Source of the DNA: JBAZDV01 sp041669745
Lineage (GTDB): Archaea > Thermoplasmatota > Thermoplasmata > Methanomassiliicoccales > Methanomethylophilaceae
NCBI GenBank assembly: GCA_041669745.1
Contig: JBAYAO010000010.1
Span: 1 to 24,386 of the forward strand
Reading direction: 5' to 3'
DNA: 24,386 nt
Part shown: positions 21,710 to 24,386 of the stretch, in pieces
How positions within the stretch are numbered: position 1 is the first letter of the stretch
Layout: every line of letters begins with the position of its first letter
Made by a program: the position numbers and the translations under genes
Notes under the pieces: generated by a model
What the model saw: only the letters and a program-made list of their open reading frames with translations
Databases searched by the model: none
What the model was told of the DNA's origin: nothing

Positions 21710-23230
21710 ATGGAAATGTCCGAGATCTTAAGGGGACTGAGCTATAACGAAAAGAGATTATTGCTGGCTTTGGACAGGATAGACGGGACGGGAACTCCCG
21801 ATGAACTCGAAGAGGTTGGCAAATTCGATCTCGAAGTAGAGGTCATGGGTTCGGCTTCATGGCTTTCCTCCAAAGGTCTTGTCATCATCGATGAGGTTCA
21901 GTCCAAATATTACGTCCTTGCGGATAAGGAAATAACGGTCAAGGGATTGCCCGAAAGACGTGCTCTGAGTTTTATAGCCAGCAGGGGCGGTCGGGCGGAA
22001 ATGGGGGAACTCTCCGCAGAATTACCTGACGGAGAGGACAGGATCGCGGTCGGCTGGTTGAAGAGAAAAGGTCTCGCGGACATAGCGAAGGAAGGCGAGA
22101 AAAAGATCCTGACACTTACGGATGCGGGAAGAAAAACATTGGAGACGAAGATGTCTGACGAGATGCTGTTGGACAAGCTGAGCTCAGGACCCGTTTCCGA
22201 AACAGAGGTCGATGAAAGGACCATCAGGGATCTCAAGGGGCGTCAGGGCATCATTGCCGACAATGTCGAGGTTAAGAGGACCATAAGTCTCACGGAGGAT
22301 GGAAAAAGAGCCATAGCTTCCGGAATAGAGTTGAAAGAGGAGATCGCACAGGTAACGGACGGCATCATCCAGAGCGGTAAATGGAAGGATGCCGAATTCA
22401 GAAGATATGATGTTCAGACATTCGCACCCGCTCTGTACCCAGCAAAGAAGCATCCGCTTGCAAGATTGGGTGCCGAAGTACGTAAACTGTTCACAGAGAT
22501 GGGATTCACCGAAATAGATGAAGAGTATGTTCAGCCAGCCTTTTGGAATCTGGATGTATTGTTCATACCACAGGACCATCCGGCAAGAGACCTTCAGGAC
22601 ACGTTTTACCTCGAGAACCCGTCTAGGATCCATATCAATGACGAAGGACTTGTTCAGAAGGTGAAGGAGATCCATGAGACCGGCGGGGATACGGGTTCGA
22701 CAGGATGGGGAGGAAAATGGTCACGTGATGTGGCGGAGCAGGCACTGCTGAGAACGCACACGACGGTAAACACTATCACGTATGTATCAAAGCATCCCAA
22801 CCCTCCTGTAAAGGTATTCTCACTATCAAGGATATTCAGAAAAGAATCCATAGATGCGACCCATCTTCCCGAATTCACCCAAATCGAAGGGATAATCATC
22901 GATGAGAATGGTAATTTTGATATGCTGATCTCATTGATAAGAGAGTTCTATTCGAGGATGGGATTCGACCAGATACGTATAAGGCCGGCATATTTTCCAT
23001 ATACGGAGCCATCCTTGGAACTGGAGGTATTTTTCAATGGAAAATGGATGGAATTGGGAGGTGCAGGCATATTCAGACCCGAGGTGGTGGCGCCGTTCGG
23101 TGTCAAGTATCCGGTGCTTGCCTGGGGATTTGGATTTGAGAGGCTGGCGATGTTGAAATGGGGGATCACAGACATACGTGATCTGTACATATCGGACATC
23201 GACGATCTTAAGAAAAGTCCTACTTTTTGA
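21710..23230 (+). CDS. pheS: Phenylalanine--tRNA ligase alpha subunit
   Basis: The 506-residue protein has the archaeal/eukaryal PheRS alpha layout: an N-terminal region of winged-helix units (about residues 1-215) that contacts tRNA, then the class-II catalytic domain. Visible motifs are HPLARLGAEVRKLF, WNLDVLFIPQDHPARDLQDT, RTHTTVNTITYVSKHP, motif 2 FSLSRIFRKESIDATHLPEF and motif 3 with AWGFGFERLAML at about 471-482. The enzyme works with a beta subunit (pheT), which is not in this window. AGGTGAT before the ATG is the Shine-Dalgarno. The 3' end overlaps the convergent minus-strand gene by 11 bases. Confidence 0.95.
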   Translation: MEMSEILRGLSYNEKRLLLALDRIDGTGTPDELEEVGKFDLEVEVMGSASWLSSKGLVIIDEVQSKYYVLADKEITVKGLPERRALSFIASRGGRAEMGELSAELPDGEDRIAVGWLKRKGLADIAKEGEKKILTLTDAGRKTLETKMSDEMLLDKLSSGPVSETEVDERTIRDLKGRQGIIADNVEVKRTISLTEDGKRAIASGIELKEEIAQVTDGIIQSGKWKDAEFRRYDVQTFAPALYPAKKHPLARLGAEVRKLFTEMGFTEIDEEYVQPAFWNLDVLFIPQDHPARDLQDTFYLENPSRIHINDEGLVQKVKEIHETGGDTGSTGWGGKWSRDVAEQALLRTHTTVNTITYVSKHPNPPVKVFSLSRIFRKESIDATHLPEFTQIEGIIIDENGNFDMLISLIREFYSRMGFDQIRIRPAYFPYTEPSLELEVFFNGKWMELGGAGIFRPEVVAPFGVKYPVLAWGFGFERLAMLKWGITDIRDLYISDIDDLKKSPTF

Positions 23231-24386
23231 GATTCAACTCCTTGATGATGTTGTCTATCCTTTTCTTTCCCTTATCGGGTACGGAGGCCTTGGCCTTTGT
23301 CAGGCGGATCATCGCATCATCATCACGGCCTTCGTATTTGTCTATGCGTGCCAATAGTATGAACTTATCCACCCCCGTACTGGGATTTGTTCCTTTCAGG
23401 TTTATCGTGTTGAGGATGTTTTTCGCTTCATCGAATTTACCTTGTTTTACTAGAACTTCAGCGATGCGTAATTCCACCAGCGCACTTCTGTCCTTAAGTG
23501 AAGAAAGTGTTTCAAGGGCCTCTCTCATCTGACCTTTGCCTATCTGTATGTCCGCACGATACAGCGTCGACATCTCTTCATCGGATTCGGCAAGAGCCTT
23601 GGCATTGTATTCTGCAGAGGCGATATCGTTGGATAGAAGGGCAACTTCGATCTTAACGGAAAGCACATCTATTTTCTGATGTTCAGGAATGTTTGTAATC
23701 TTGGAGAGTGTATCATGAAGATCATCGTTTGCGGTGTATATCAGGTCGTACATGTCATTGCTGATCAATTTGCAGGCCTCTCTGTTCCTACCCGCTTCTA
23801 CGAGATGGTATAATCTTTCGTGAGTCCTTTCGATGTCGTCATCCAGTATCTCCTTATCGTCGAGCCAATAATCTGCAGCGTAACTATGCCAGCGTGCTCT
23901 GTTTTCCGGTAAGGCTGCGAGTAGTACGTTGTCTCTGAGAGTCTCATCGATCACGGTCTTGCCAGTCACGTCGATCGGTACAACGGATTTTTTAGCCTTC
24001 GGAAGTATCTCCAATGGCACCGGAATTCTGAATGCACAGGCGCATCCAAGAGCGTACATGTCCTCTTCGGAAAGTTCTTCCAGAAGAACGGTTGCGTTTT
24101 GTCTTTTCAAATCCAACAACGCGTTTACATCAATATTTTCCCTGCTGGCATAATCCTTTATCTGAATGGCGCTGTCTATCCCCAAAGGTGTCAGGAGATA
24201 GGATTTTCTTTTCACCTTCCCGCCTTTGATGTGGGTCTGTTTCTCTTCGACATAATCCTTCTCTCTGAGTTTCTTCAGTTCGATGGAAGCATGTGCTCTC
24301 GATATCCTGAGAGATGTGGCAATACCGTCCTGTGTAAGATCCCATGGAATGTTGTAAATATCATTCGGGTCGGTCATCTTGTATCT
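23220..24386 (-). CDS. Winged-helix plus helical-repeat protein, STAND-regulator-like but without ATPase (5' end probably outside window)
   Basis: The frame runs from the window edge to TAG at 23220. The first in-window ATG at 24377 gives 385 residues, but the frame is open upstream (Arg-Tyr-Lys) and homologous winged helices usually have another helix before the IPWDLTQDGIA segment, so the true start is probably outside. Counting from 24377, residues 8-72 form a winged helix (LTQDGIATSLRISRAHASIE, then KGGKVKRKSYLLTP). Residues 100-210 contain ALGCACAFRIPVPLEILP and HERLYHLVEAGRNREACKLI, resembling regions that follow the ATPase in archaeal STAND regulators. Residues about 235-385 are TPR-like helical repeats. 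No Walker A motif is present. It may be a DNA-binding or protein-scaffold regulator; this is inferred. It converges on pheS with an 11-base overlap. Confidence 0.7.
   Translation of the reverse strand, partial: RYKMTDPNDIYNIPWDLTQDGIATSLRISRAHASIELKKLREKDYVEEKQTHIKGGKVKRKSYLLTPLGIDSAIQIKDYASRENIDVNALLDLKRQNATVLLEELSEEDMYALGCACAFRIPVPLEILPKAKKSVVPIDVTGKTVIDETLRDNVLLAALPENRARWHSYAADYWLDDKEILDDDIERTHERLYHLVEAGRNREACKLISNDMYDLIYTANDDLHDTLSKITNIPEHQKIDVLSVKIEVALLSNDIASAEYNAKALAESDEEMSTLYRADIQIGKGQMREALETLSSLKDRSALVELRIAEVLVKQGKFDEAKNILNTINLKGTNPSTGVDKFILLARIDKYEGRDDDAMIRLTKAKASVPDKGKKRIDNIIKELNLKK

Noticed and set aside
1..24386. CRISPR array, insertion sequence, prophage or integrated element
   Set aside because: No spaced direct repeats, transposase, integrase or terminal inverted repeats are visible; gene order is that of a core chromosomal region.

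Overview
The window looks like chromosomal DNA of a euryarchaeote of the Thermoplasmatota, most likely Methanomassiliicoccales or a close relative. This is an inference from gene content, archaeal/eukaryal-type proteins (eS4, eL19, eL32, aIF1, Rpp29, RaSEA, Cbf5, archaeal PheRS and TrpRS), archaeal TATA boxes and GGTGA-type Shine-Dalgarno sites; no rRNA gene is present to place it firmly. I see no tRNA, rRNA, CRISPR array, insertion sequence or integrase. Coding density is very high, and the longest non-coding stretch is the roughly 243-base gap before uL3.

Layout: (1) 1-1119, minus strand, a 3'-truncated FAD/NAD(P)H disulfide reductase of the CoA-disulfide reductase type. (2) 1242-2565, plus strand, the radical-SAM archaeosine enzyme RaSEA and a small DUF5611-like protein. 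(3) 2566-2808, a strong TATA box and a long, foldable leader. (4) 2809-18519, one compact colinear superoperon in the archaeal S10/spc order: uL3, uL4, uL23, uL2, uS19, uL22, uS3, uL29, aIF1, Rpp29 (RNase P), uS17, uL14, uL24, eS4, uL5, uS14, uS8, uL6, eL32, eL19, uL18, uS5, uL30, uL15, SecY, a DUF106/EMC3-like insertase, cytidylate kinase and Cbf5. uS14 is only 48 codons. (5) 18557-20002, two unrecognised genes, a 110-residue soluble protein and a 369-residue multi-pass membrane protein. (6) 20011-20445, minus strand, an unrecognised 144-residue protein divergent from trpS. (7) 20569-23230, trpS and pheS. (8) 23220-24386, minus strand, a winged-helix plus helical-repeat protein resembling the ends of archaeal STAND regulators but lacking the ATPase.

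The genes make a growth-linked block: ribosome assembly, translation initiation, tRNA processing (RNase P) and modification (RaSEA), pseudouridylation (Cbf5), tRNA charging (TrpRS, PheRS) and membrane protein export/insertion (SecY, DUF106). Neighbours are joined by many ATGA, TAATG or TGATG overlaps, implying translational coupling. The parts that depart from the expected are the uL3 leader, the shortened secY-cbf5 tail without adk, eL34 and eL14, the orphan pair after cbf5, the 144-residue orphan, the STAND-like protein without a P-loop, and unremarkable rather than depleted use of TAG stops, which matters if the host decodes TAG as pyrrolysine.
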